DNA from: Granulosicoccus sp964498925
Lineage (GTDB): Bacteria; Pseudomonadota; Gammaproteobacteria; Granulosicoccales; Granulosicoccaceae
Assembly (NCBI GenBank): GCA_964498925.1
Contig: CAZCKD010000126.1
Span: forward strand, 1 to 10,276
Direction: 5' to 3'
Length of the DNA stretch: 10,276 nt
Shown: positions 1 through 6,643 of the stretch, piece after piece
How positions within the stretch are numbered: the first letter of the stretch is position 1
How the letters are laid out: each line of letters begins with the position of its first letter
Notes under the pieces: generated by a model
Told to the model about the DNA's origin: nothing
The model's database searches: none
Seen by the model: only the letters and a program-made list of their open reading frames with translations
Position numbers and translations under genes: made by a program

Positions 1-1435
1 TCTCGGAGATATGCCGATAGTAGTGCAAATGAATTTTCGGCGGCAGCTCCGTAAGCACTTCAGCGGACAATTCCAGCGCATGAATGGGCGTGAGCGCCTC
101 TATCCGATGCTTTTGTGAGCCACCGTTGATAAAGCCGGTTTCTCCAAAGCACTCTCCCTCACCTAACAGGCGGACAAATTTTCCGTTTAGCTCCATTTTG
201 GCCAAACCGTCGGTGAGGATCATGAGCCGACGCTGATCATCACCTTCATCGATCAGTGTTTCCTTGTCGTCGTAGGTACGCACTGACACATGCTCAAGCA
301 AGTGAGCAATTTCTAAATCTGAGAATGGTTCGAAGAACGGCTGCTGTTGCAACTGCCTGATAAGCCGTTGTTGAGCCGCCGGACGCTTTTCGACAACACC
401 GAAGGTTTCTTCAAAAGGTGCCAAAGCATCGGCCATCTCCCGACCGGTTTGATAACGTGACTGAGGCTTTTTCTCTAATGCCTTGGCCAGTACATCGGAC
501 AATTCGACAGGCAAATCGGGCCGGATGTCCTGCAGCTTAGGCGCACGCTTGTGAACAACCGTCCGAAATAGATCTTTGACCTTTTTCGCCTTGAACAATT
601 GTCGGCCAGTGAGCAACTCAAATAAAACAGTAGCCAGAGAATAGAAGTCGCTGGGCGGGCCTAACTCACGTCCTAAAATTTGTTCTGGGGACATGTAGTT
701 GGGCGTACCTAGCGTCGGCCCCTTATTTTTCAAACCGCCACCGTCGCGGATGCCTACGGCAATGCCGAAGTCGAGCAGCTTAACGTCACCGTTTTCCGCC
801 AACATGATATTTGCCGGCTTGATATCGCGGTGAAGAATGCCTTGTTTATGTGAATAGTCCAACGCACGACAGCATTCGGACACAACACGCAATGCTTCAT
901 GAACAGGCAACTGGGTTTTACCCTTGCCATATTCTTTGAGTGATTCACCTTCAACCACTTCCATAACCAGGTAGTTCAGATCTTCGAACTGCCCTGCATC
1001 ATGGACGGTAACAATATTGGAATGCGTTAATCGACCCGCTGCAACAATCTCTGTTTGATAAGCACGCTGCGCACCGGGTACTTTGCCAGTCGATATGTGT
1101 GCTTCGCCAATAGGCGATAACTTAACAGCAACTTCACGACCTAAAAGATTATCTAACGCTTGATGTACAACACCACAAGTACCTGAACCTATTCGCTTAC
1201 CGATGGTATAGCGATCTATCTCACCGGGAACCGTAATATCAAGCGGTTTTATCGGCGCATTAGACGCTGGTTTTTTGACGCTACTATCTTCAATGGCATC
1301 TACATAAGAATCATCCTGTATCTCTATAGATTCTTCCATAGCGCGCTTTGCAGCTTGCAGAGAAGGTGAATCGCCGTTAATGGTCACAGGCTCTAACTCT
1401 TCCTTACTCTTAGTAAGAGAGCCTTTGAGTGACAT
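1..1435 (-). CDS. Ser/Thr protein kinase with C-terminal cyclic-nucleotide-binding-like domain (3' end outside window)
   Basis: The reading frame stays open for 478 codons and leaves the window at base 1, so the C-terminus is missing. Residues 1-75 form an acidic, low-complexity linker. A complete Hanks-type kinase domain follows at about 77-345: glycine loop GSGTCG starting at G83, ATP-binding lysine K105 in VAVK, HRDIKPAN with catalytic D204, DFG with D222, and SPE at 249-251. It is an RD kinase and should phosphorylate Ser/Thr. From about residue 366 a cNMP-binding-type beta-roll is visible, with the cassette-like FGETGFINGG around G431 and a following HRIEAL. The domain may bind a cyclic nucleotide or be a degenerate sensor. 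No membrane segment is visible, so it is probably cytoplasmic. The ATG at 1435 is chosen, but an in-frame GTG at 1492 would add 19 residues and neither has a strong ribosome site. It follows the membrane protein gene at 1536-2153 on the same strand. Confidence 0.93.
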   Translation of the reverse strand, partial: MSLKGSLTKSKEELEPVTINGDSPSLQAAKRAMEESIEIQDDSYVDAIEDSSVKKPASNAPIKPLDITVPGEIDRYTIGKRIGSGTCGVVHQALDNLLGREVAVKLSPIGEAHISTGKVPGAQRAYQTEIVAAGRLTHSNIVTVHDAGQFEDLNYLVMEVVEGESLKEYGKGKTQLPVHEALRVVSECCRALDYSHKQGILHRDIKPANIMLAENGDVKLLDFGIAVGIRDGGGLKNKGPTLGTPNYMSPEQILGRELGPPSDFYSLATVLFELLTGRQLFKAKKVKDLFRTVVHKRAPKLQDIRPDLPVELSDVLAKALEKKPQSRYQTGREMADALAPFEETFGVVEKRPAAQQRLIRQLQQQPFFEPFSDLEIAHLLEHVSVRTYDDKETLIDEGDDQRRLMILTDGLAKMELNGKFVRLLGEGECFGETGFINGGSQKHRIEALTPIHALELSAEVLTELPPKIHLHYYRHISE

Positions 1436-1535
1436 CGCTCTTCTGGCGATCTTTGTATGTACTGGCGTACGTTGTTGGAGCGTTGCAGACACGAAATCTT
1501 TTTATAAGCCGCTGTTGCTGGCAATGAGAGGATGA

Positions 1536-2153
1536 TCATAACATTGTCGTACTCGATGCCACCAGCTCAAACGTACTGACTTGCTCAAAAGATACCGATG
1601 ATGAAGCCGATGATGATAACGTGGCAGCTGGCGCAGGCACCAGAGTGGTAATAACAGAAGACCAAATATAAACGTAGACAAATGCAACAAGTATGCTGAC
1701 AACCATCGTCACACCAAATGTATGTCTGATGACATGCGCAATCAAAGACAAACTCCAAACCAACATCACGAATAAAGCGAGTGCAGGAACTAACGATGGT
1801 TCAGTCTGAGCACCCTGTGTGATGCTTTGCGAATTTAGAGCAATGGAGTAAATCGGCCAACTCGCCAGATTAATGAATGCAGATGCCCCGCACAAACCAC
1901 CGAAGGCTTGTTGAAGCCTTGCCAGTTTTCCTGTTTGACTAAGAACAAACCAAGCGAGTACGCCTGTTCCAGCCAAATCGAGCACGCCTTGCATCGCAGC
2001 CCTGCCAAATCCTATCGCACCTGACAAGGCGAGCACATACGTGACAAACGCCAACAGTATGCCGATTTGCATCTGGGCATTGCCGGCTGGCAAATCCTGC
2101 GGCTTTCCCATCAGGAAAGCGATATTGAAATAGTGTTTAAGCAGTTCGCGCAC
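1536..2153 (-). CDS. Hypothetical five-helix membrane protein
   Basis: This 205-residue protein is not recognised. Five hydrophobic stretches are visible at about residues 28-46, 57-72, 83-105, 121-141 and 147-168, so it is most likely an inner-membrane protein. The last 30 residues are rich in Ser, Ala and Val. The first codon is GTG, with an in-frame stop shortly upstream; an ATG at residue 15 is an alternative start. No clear Shine-Dalgarno sequence precedes either. The gene lies 100 bases upstream of the kinase gene on the same strand, so the two may be co-transcribed, but nothing in the sequence proves a shared function. It diverges from rnt. No catalytic motif, signal peptide or metal-binding cluster was seen. 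That it is a real gene is supported by a long frame with regular, well-spaced hydrophobic segments. Confidence 0.8.
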   Translation of the reverse strand: MRELLKHYFNIAFLMGKPQDLPAGNAQMQIGILLAFVTYVLALSGAIGFGRAAMQGVLDLAGTGVLAWFVLSQTGKLARLQQAFGGLCGASAFINLASWPIYSIALNSQSITQGAQTEPSLVPALALFVMLVWSLSLIAHVIRHTFGVTMVVSILVAFVYVYIWSSVITTLVPAPAATLSSSASSSVSFEQVSTFELVASSTTML

Positions 2154-2273
2154 AGTTGAAAATACTGCTTTTTAAGATGATCCGATGGTATCACCTGAAT
2201 CGAGGTGTATGATTCGACCTTAACGTAATATCACCCGTTCAAACACACCACTCTTTCGAGCACATCGCAGCAC

Positions 2274-2936
2274 ATGTACCAGCCCGGTAAACCCTACAGC
2301 CTGAACGAACGATTCCGCGGATATTTACCCGTGGTTGTGGATGTAGAGACAGGTGGCTTTAACGAGCGCACCGATGCTTTGCTTGAAATTGCAGCGGTCA
2401 TACTCGATATCGACGAAAACGGCCAACTGAAGCCTGTAAAAAGCTACACCACACACGTGGTGCCCTTTGATGGCAGCAACATCGATCCTAAATCGCTAGA
2501 AGTGAACGGTATCGACCCCTACCATCCGCTACGGGCAGCCAGGGAAGAACATGCAGCCTTGTCGCACATTTTCACGCCGGTAAAAGCGGCCGTGTCCGCA
2601 GCAGGCTGCACCCGAGCCATTCTGGTGGGTCACAACGCGTTTTTCGATTTAAAATTCGTCAACGCCGCGGCTGATCGAGCGGGTATCAAGAAAAATCCAT
2701 TTCACCCGTTCAGCTGCTTTGACACCGTCTCATTTTGCGGCCTGGCGTACGGACAAACCGTTTTAGCCCGATCAGCAGTTGCCGCCGGTATGGAATGGGA
2801 TACCAACGAAGCACATTCAGCAATCTACGACACACGAATGACTGCTGACTTATTTTGCAATGTGGTCAATCGGTGGGAAGAACTGAATTCGGGTATTGAA
2901 GCGCCGATTGCCGACGGTTCAAAGATTCCAAGGTAA
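2274..2936 (+). CDS. rnt: Ribonuclease T
   Basis: RNase T is a 3'-5' exoribonuclease that trims the CCA end of tRNA and matures 5S, 23S and other small stable RNAs; it acts as a dimer in the cytoplasm. The 220-residue product is close to the usual length of about 215. All five DEDDh catalytic residues are present, at the same positions as in the E. coli enzyme as I recall it: D23 and E25 in DVETGG, D125 in GHNAFFDLKF, H181 and D186 in HSAIYDTRMTADLF. The ATG at 2274 is the only reasonable start, because it places residue 1 exactly as in E. coli, although the ribosome site is weak. It is transcribed alone, divergent from the membrane protein gene and convergent with grxD. In E. coli rnt, grxD and sodB also lie in one short chromosomal stretch, which supports the identification. 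Confidence 0.98.
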   Translation: MYQPGKPYSLNERFRGYLPVVVDVETGGFNERTDALLEIAAVILDIDENGQLKPVKSYTTHVVPFDGSNIDPKSLEVNGIDPYHPLRAAREEHAALSHIFTPVKAAVSAAGCTRAILVGHNAFFDLKFVNAAADRAGIKKNPFHPFSCFDTVSFCGLAYGQTVLARSAVAAGMEWDTNEAHSAIYDTRMTADLFCNVVNRWEELNSGIEAPIADGSKIPR

Positions 2937-2947
2937 TAATGAAGAGC

Positions 2948-2976
2948 GCCATCGGAAGCTAACGCTTACCGATGGC
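2948..2976. terminator. Strong hairpin between convergent rnt and grxD
   Basis: The arms GCCATCGG (2948-2955) and CCGATGGC (2969-2976) pair perfectly. Inside them AAGC and GCTT also pair around a TAAC loop, leaving one bulged A, so the stem is about 12 bp. It starts 11 bases after the rnt stop codon. No T-run follows on either strand, so it may be an mRNA-stabilising or Rho-assisted end rather than a classical intrinsic terminator. Confidence 0.5.
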
Positions 2977-3004
2977 AAACTTGATTAAGAATTGCGGCCG
3001 ATGT

Positions 3005-3021
3005 TCGGAGAACGACTCCGA
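3005..3021. repeat. Small perfect inverted repeat downstream of grxD
   Basis: TCGGAG (3005-3010) and CTCCGA (3016-3021) form a 6-bp stem with a 5-base loop. It lies 23 bases beyond the grxD stop on that gene's strand. It may mark the 3' end of the sod-grxD transcript, but no T-run follows, so the role is an inference. Confidence 0.3.
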
Positions 3022-3044
3022 TCAGACGCGAAAACCTTGGATCC

Positions 3045-3377
3045 TTACTTACTTGCTGCCTGCTCTACCATCTTCTTGAGTTCGCCATTCTCGGCAAGCT
3101 CCATGGTGATATCACACCCACCGACCAGCTCTCCTTCAACATAGAGTTGTGGAAATGTTGGCCAGTCAGAGACTTGAGGCAGAGTTTCGCGAATAGCAGG
3201 ATCAGCGATAATGTTGACGTACGCAAATTCCTGATTACATTCTTTCAGCGCTTCTACTGTCCGCATGGAGAAACCACACATCGGTAATTGAGGCGTTCCC
3301 TTCATGTACAGAATGACGGGGTTTTCCGCAATCTGTTGCTCAATGCGGGTTCTTACTTCTGACGCTTGATCAGTCAT
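3045..3377 (-). CDS. grxD: Monothiol glutaredoxin GrxD (Grx4 type, CGFS)
   Basis: GrxD is a cytoplasmic monothiol glutaredoxin that binds a glutathione-ligated [2Fe-2S] cluster, often with a BolA partner, and helps deliver or sense Fe-S clusters. The product is 110 residues, near the family's usual 110-115. Visible motifs are KGTPQLPMCGFS with the single active cysteine at residue 34, the cis-proline stretch WPTFPQLYV, and GELVGGCDI near the C-terminus, which contacts glutathione. The ATG at 3377 is preferred because its N-terminus aligns with E. coli GrxD (IAENP-LYMKG spacing). A TTG at 3389 would add four residues. The gene follows the superoxide dismutase gene on the same strand, with 90 bases holding a nested inverted repeat between them. 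Coupling Fe-S homeostasis with superoxide defence makes biological sense but is inferred. Confidence 0.97.
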   Translation of the reverse strand: MTDQASEVRTRIEQQIAENPVILYMKGTPQLPMCGFSMRTVEALKECNQEFAYVNIIADPAIRETLPQVSDWPTFPQLYVEGELVGGCDITMELAENGELKKMVEQAASK

Positions 3378-3399
3378 GATTTCATTCAATATCCGGTTA

Positions 3400-3463
3400 A
3401 AGTCAATCCGGCAATCGGTAAGCTATCGGCACAAAACATACCGATAGCCACAGGGATTGACTT
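3400..3463. repeat. Nested inverted repeat in the sod-grxD gap
   Basis: Outer arms AAGTCAATCC (3400-3409) and GGATTGACTT (3454-3463) pair perfectly over 10 bp. They enclose a second perfect stem, GCTATCGG (3422-3429) with CCGATAGC (3441-3448), around an 11-base loop. A second copy of ATCGG at 3414-3418 could compete for the same CCGAT arm. The structure begins 4 bases after the sod stop codon and ends 22 bases before the grxD ATG. It could be a 3' stabilising structure, a partial terminator or a processing site that sets grxD expression relative to sod. Confidence 0.7.
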
Positions 3464-3467
3464 GAAA

Positions 3468-4079
3468 TTAAGCTGAGGTTGCAGCCGCAAAACGCTCAGA
3501 TGTCTTCGCCCAATCAACAACTTCCAACCAGCCGTCAATGTAGTCAGGACGCTTGTTTTGATACTTTAAATAGTACGCATGCTCCCAGACGTCTAGCGCC
3601 AGAATTGGCGTAGCCTGCATATCAGCGACTTGCATCAGAGGGTTGTCCTGATTAGGTGTTGATGTGACAGCTAGCTTGCCATCCTTAACCACGAGCCATG
3701 CGAAACCTGAACCAAATCGTGTAATACCCGCTTGTTTCAAGCCAGCTTTCAGCTCATCCATAGAACCAAACGTGCTGTCTATTGCGCTTGCCAGATCGCT
3801 GCTTGGCGCACTGCCGCCGTCACACATGGAGTTCCAAAACATAATGTGGTTGTAGAAGCCACCGCCATTGTTTCGAACAGCTGGCGATGTGCTCGCATCG
3901 ACTGAACCCATAACCGCTTCGAGCGATTGATCAGCCATTGGCGTGTCCGCTACCGCACCAGTGAAGTTGTTGAAGTAAGTGCGATGGTGACGATCGTAGT
4001 GAATTTCCATCGTCTGAGCGTCAACATGAGGCTCTAATGCTGTGAAGTCGTAAGGCAAATCTGGAAAAGTAAAAGACAT
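3468..4079 (-). CDS. Superoxide dismutase, Fe/Mn family (Mn-type residues)
   Basis: The enzyme converts superoxide to oxygen and hydrogen peroxide in the cytoplasm. The 203-residue product has the family's length and its four metal ligands: H27, H78, and D163 and H167 in DVWEHAYY. No signal peptide is seen. The residues that usually separate the metal types point to manganese or a cambialistic enzyme: the GGG before FYNHIMFW (72-74), and Q144-D145 in STPNQDNPL, where Fe enzymes carry their second-sphere glutamine near residue 70 instead. The neighbourhood (grxD, rnt) is that of sodB, so no symbol is given. The ATG at 4079 has a good ribosome site, GAGG 7 bases upstream. The leader carries a hairpin at 4098-4117. 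It is probably the first gene of a unit with grxD. Confidence 0.96.
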   Translation of the reverse strand: MSFTFPDLPYDFTALEPHVDAQTMEIHYDRHHRTYFNNFTGAVADTPMADQSLEAVMGSVDASTSPAVRNNGGGFYNHIMFWNSMCDGGSAPSSDLASAIDSTFGSMDELKAGLKQAGITRFGSGFAWLVVKDGKLAVTSTPNQDNPLMQVADMQATPILALDVWEHAYYLKYQNKRPDYIDGWLEVVDWAKTSERFAAATSA

Positions 4080-4097
4080 AGTAAATCCTCATAAATC

Positions 4098-4117
4098 GGT
4101 CCCGGAAAACCAGGACC
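4098..4117 (-). promoter_or_regulatory. Hairpin in the sod mRNA leader
   Basis: On the minus strand GGTCC and GGACC pair perfectly. The stem extends inward by one G-U and two G-C pairs, giving 8 bp with a TTTT loop. It sits 18 bases upstream of the sod start, just above the GAGG ribosome site. It could protect the 5' end of the message or affect translation. No T-run follows on either strand, so it is not an intrinsic terminator. Confidence 0.4.
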
Positions 4118-4135
4118 CGAATGGCGAAAAAAAGG

Positions 4136-4141
4136 GTTATA
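4136..4141 (-). promoter_or_regulatory. Candidate -10 box for sod
   Basis: TATAAC on the minus strand matches five of six sigma-70 -10 positions. It would start a transcript with a leader of about 50 bases that includes the hairpin. No good -35 box lies 16-18 bases upstream, so an activator or another promoter may be involved. Confidence 0.3.
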
Positions 4142-4288
4142 GGGACACAACTGCTGACTCAGCGAGCACCTTCGCCCAGCCTACCGTTGATCTCCGATGC
4201 CCTATGGTCTCACTGCGTGTTCCGCCTTTGCAAGCTTGGGGGAGATACGGTTGACCGTTCGGAATGGATTTGATTCCCCACTCATGGC

Positions 4289-4317
4289 TTGGCGTAAGGC
4301 TCGAACTGTAATAAAAT
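4289..4317 (+). promoter_or_regulatory. Candidate sigma-70 promoter of argD-argF
   Basis: TTGGCG (4289-4294, four of six matches) and TAAAAT (4312-4317, five of six) are separated by exactly 17 bases. Transcription would start near 4324, giving a leader of about 30 bases before the argD ATG. I saw no convincing ArgR box overlapping it. The remaining divergent space (about 4142-4288) shows nothing I can name. Confidence 0.45.
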
Positions 4318-4353
4318 TGACCACTTTTCCACAATAAAGTAAGGCTGCTCTCC

Positions 4354-5547
4354 ATGGATTCATTAATGGCTGCCTATGGCCGTCTACCCGTAACCATGAA
4401 ACGGGGAAAGGGCGCGCGCCTGTGGGACGATAACGGTGTCGAGTATTTAGATGCGCTCTCTGGTATCGCCGTTTGCGCCCTTGGACATGCAAATCCCGCC
4501 ATCCGCGACGCCATCACCGAGCAGGCCGATGAGCTTTTGCACGTCAGCAACCTATACCGCATTCCCCAACAGGAAGCGCTGGGAGCCGAACTCTGTCGGG
4601 TGTCCGGCATGGACAAAGCCTTTTTCTGCAACTCAGGGGCAGAAGCCAATGAAGCCTGCATCAAGATTGCCCGCCTGCACGGGTCAAAAAAAGGGATAGA
4701 GACACCCACAATTATCGTGATGGACACCGCCTTCCATGGCAGAACCATGGCGACTATCTCGGCGACGGGCAATGAGAAGATCAAAGCAGGCTTTGGTCCG
4801 ATGCTAGAAGGCTTTCAGGTCGTACCTTTCGACAATATCGATGCTATCAACGCCGTTGCTGAGCAACGAAACGATATCGTGGCGGTTATGGTCGAGCCGG
4901 TTCAAGGCGAAGGCGGCATCAATATTCCGACCGATGGCTACCTGACGCAGCTTCGCGACGTCTGCGACAAGCACGATTGGCTGCTGATGTGCGATGAAAT
5001 TCAATCCGGCATGGGCCGAACCGGCAAATGGTTTGGTTTTCAACACGATGACATCCAACCAGACATCGTGGCTGTCGCCAAAGCCCTCGGCAATGGCGTC
5101 CCCATCGGTGCCTGTCTAGCCAGAGGCGATGCCGCTGAACTCATTCAGCCCGGCAGCCATGGCACTACATTCGGTGGCAATCCTATCGCTTGTCGCGTTG
5201 GACTGACTGTCGTATCTGAAATCGAATCCAACAACCTCGTAGAACGCGCCAACGAACTGGGACAGCGCTTTCTAGATGGGTTCAACAATGCGCTACATAA
5301 CCAACCCATGGTCAAAGAAATTCGCGGACGGGGCCTGATGATCGGTGTCGAGTTGAACACCCCTTGTGCCGAGCTGGTCGGAAAAGCACTGGAAGCAGGC
5401 ATCCTTCTTAATGTCACAGCGGGCAATGTGGTTCGCTTGCTACCACCCTATATCCTGTCAGATGACGAAGCTGACGACTTAATTCGTCGAGTCAGCGATC
5501 TCATCGTTGAGTTCATTCAGCAAAACGACGCTGCGAACAAGGCTTGA
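4354..5547 (+). CDS. argD: Acetylornithine aminotransferase
   Basis: ArgD is a PLP-dependent class-III aminotransferase that exchanges amino groups between glutamate and N-acetylglutamate semialdehyde, giving N-acetylornithine. Many ArgD enzymes also serve in lysine synthesis as succinyldiaminopimelate transaminase. The 397-residue length is typical. Visible hallmarks: CNSGAEANEACIK for cofactor phosphate, FHGRTMATISATG, VEPVQGEGG, the aspartate in CDEIQSGMGRTG (D214) that contacts the pyridine nitrogen, the Schiff-base lysine K243 in AKALGNGVPIG, and GTTFGGNPIA. The ATG at 4354 is preferred: AAGG lies 9 bases upstream and the MDSLMAAY-RLPV N-terminus fits gammaproteobacterial ArgD. The ATG at 4366 is an alternative. 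It is the first gene of a two-gene unit with argF, 13 bases apart. Confidence 0.97.
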   Translation: MDSLMAAYGRLPVTMKRGKGARLWDDNGVEYLDALSGIAVCALGHANPAIRDAITEQADELLHVSNLYRIPQQEALGAELCRVSGMDKAFFCNSGAEANEACIKIARLHGSKKGIETPTIIVMDTAFHGRTMATISATGNEKIKAGFGPMLEGFQVVPFDNIDAINAVAEQRNDIVAVMVEPVQGEGGINIPTDGYLTQLRDVCDKHDWLLMCDEIQSGMGRTGKWFGFQHDDIQPDIVAVAKALGNGVPIGACLARGDAAELIQPGSHGTTFGGNPIACRVGLTVVSEIESNNLVERANELGQRFLDGFNNALHNQPMVKEIRGRGLMIGVELNTPCAELVGKALEAGILLNVTAGNVVRLLPPYILSDDEADDLIRRVSDLIVEFIQQNDAANKA

Positions 5548-5560
5548 TCGGACGCATCTA

Positions 5561-6463
5561 ATGAGACATTTCTTATCTGAGCTGGATCTTACGGCCGAAG
5601 AATTTCGAGCCATAATCCAGCGCGGCAGCGAATTGCGAGACCAATGGGAAGCCGGCACTTGCGAGCCCACTTTACCGCGTCGTGTCCTCGGCATGATTTT
5701 CGAAAAATCATCGACACGCACTCGTGTCTCTTTCGAGGCCGGAATGGCACAACTGGGTGGTCATGCCATCTACCTATCTCCTGACAATACACATTTAGGT
5801 CGTGGAGAGCCGTTAGCTGACACCGCCAAGGTGCTCTCGCAAATGGTAGATGCAGTTATGGTGAGAACTTTCTCCCATGACAATGTTGAGCGATTTGCAG
5901 ACATCGCGACTGTGCCCGTTATCAACGCCCTTACCGACCTGCTTCACCCCTGTCAGCTGTTGGCAGACATGCAAACCTACAATGATCATCGCGGCGATAT
6001 CGCTGGGAAAAAAGTAGCCTGGGTTGGCGACGGAAATAACGTGTGTAATTCCTACGTAAATGCTGCAAGCCTCCTGGGATTTGAACTGCTTATCGCCTGC
6101 CCCGAAGGCTTTGAACCGGATGAGCAAATCATGGAAAGCGCTGCCGGCGCTGCCAAAATCACTCGCGTCGCTGCCGAAGCTTGCGAAGGTGCAGATATGG
6201 TGGCTACTGATGTCTGGGCCAGCATGGGACAGGAAGACGAACAAAAGGCTAGAGAAGAAGCGTTTGCCGAATATGAGGTCACTACAGATTTGATGAGCTT
6301 GGCTCATGAAGAAGCCATCTTCATGCACTGCCTACCGGCTCACAGAGGCGAAGAAGTCTCAGCTGAGGTCATTGACGGGCCGCAAAGTGTGGTCTGGGAA
6401 GAGGCAGGTAACCGCCTTCATGCACAGAAAGCTTTGCTTGAGTTTCTTTTAAAGCCTGAGTAA
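5561..6463 (+). CDS. argF: Ornithine carbamoyltransferase
   Basis: ArgF joins carbamoyl phosphate and ornithine to make citrulline in arginine biosynthesis; the family forms cytoplasmic trimers. The product has 300 residues, as expected for the anabolic enzyme. Carbamoyl-phosphate site STRTR lies at 51-55, HPCQ at 129-132, the ornithine loop SMG at 221-223 after TDVWA, and HCLP at 256-259 with the conserved cysteine C257. The ATG at 5561 is chosen because MRHFLSELDLT matches the N-terminus of Pseudomonas ArgF. The frame is open further upstream to 5507, but that would overlap argD by 41 bases and add an unlikely basic extension. The ribosome site is weak, so translation may depend on coupling with argD, 13 bases upstream. 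Confidence 0.98.
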   Translation: MRHFLSELDLTAEEFRAIIQRGSELRDQWEAGTCEPTLPRRVLGMIFEKSSTRTRVSFEAGMAQLGGHAIYLSPDNTHLGRGEPLADTAKVLSQMVDAVMVRTFSHDNVERFADIATVPVINALTDLLHPCQLLADMQTYNDHRGDIAGKKVAWVGDGNNVCNSYVNAASLLGFELLIACPEGFEPDEQIMESAAGAAKITRVAAEACEGADMVATDVWASMGQEDEQKAREEAFAEYEVTTDLMSLAHEEAIFMHCLPAHRGEEVSAEVIDGPQSVVWEEAGNRLHAQKALLEFLLKPE

Positions 6464-6579
6464 AACACTTCGCTGGTCGAGACACTTCGGCCAATCGATG
6501 TTACCTGCCAAGACTAACGTCCATGAAGGCGGTTTCAAAAAGCGGAAAGCTGCAGAGCAGCTCTCGAAGAGCGACGCCC

Positions 6580-6606
6580 GCAAAATGGCTCACTGTTTGC
6601 TTTTTT
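6580..6606 (+). terminator. Possible intrinsic terminator of argD-argF
   Basis: GCAAA (6580-6584) can pair with TTTGC (6596-6600), and six T residues follow at once (6601-6606). The stem is short and A/T-rich, so it is weak. Two more small hairpins just upstream, GCTGC/GCAGC (6549-6561) and GCTCT/AGAGC (6560-6572), overlap each other and may take part. Confidence 0.35.
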
Positions 6607-6627
6607 AGTCATGACTCATTCATGACT
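6607..6627. repeat. Tandem TCATGACT repeat with palindrome upstream of the pilin accessory gene
   Basis: AGTCATGACT (6607-6616) is a perfect 10-bp palindrome. TCATGACT recurs at 6620-6627, exactly 11 bases after its first copy at 6609-6616, about one helical turn. It lies between the T-run and the ribosome site at 6633. This is the arrangement expected of an operator for a dimeric DNA-binding protein, but no regulator can be named. Confidence 0.4.
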
Positions 6628-6632
6628 TCTAA

Positions 6633-6637
6633 AGAGG
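6633..6637 (+). promoter_or_regulatory. Ribosome binding site deciding a GTG start
   Basis: AGAGG lies 6 bases before the GTG at 6644. It is one of the best Shine-Dalgarno sequences in the window and fixes the start of the following gene at a non-ATG codon. Confidence 0.75.
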
Positions 6638-6643
6638 AAAACG

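Noticed and set aside
2192..2215. Two overlapping 5-bp stems (CACCT/AGGTG and GAATC/GATTC) in the gap before rnt
   Set aside because: They look like mutually exclusive hairpins, but stems this short arise often by chance and no promoter is clear around them.
3378..3389. TTG start giving GrxD four extra residues
   Set aside because: The ATG at 3377 aligns with the usual GrxD N-terminus and neither start has a strong ribosome site, so the ATG is preferred.
4305..4320. Possible ArgR box over the argD promoter
   Set aside because: The AT-rich stretch only loosely recalls the ARG-box palindrome; too few positions match to call it.
4137..4492. Two minus-strand frames across the sod-argD gap and argD start
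   Set aside because: They overlap the argD start and candidate promoter, have basic, low-complexity translations and no recognisable motif. A small gene cannot be excluded but nothing supports one.
5507..5560. 18-codon N-terminal extension of argF starting at an in-frame upstream codon
   Set aside because: It would overlap argD by 41 bases, and the extension has no counterpart in ArgF proteins; the ATG at 5561 matches the family N-terminus.
5813..6328. 171-codon open frame antisense to argF
   Set aside because: It lies wholly inside the conserved argF gene on the other strand, has no family resemblance and no ribosome site, and is explained as a shadow frame.
6465..6489. Direct repeat ACACTTCG after argF
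   Set aside because: Two 8-base copies 17 bases apart have no further structure or link to a known site, so chance is a sufficient explanation.
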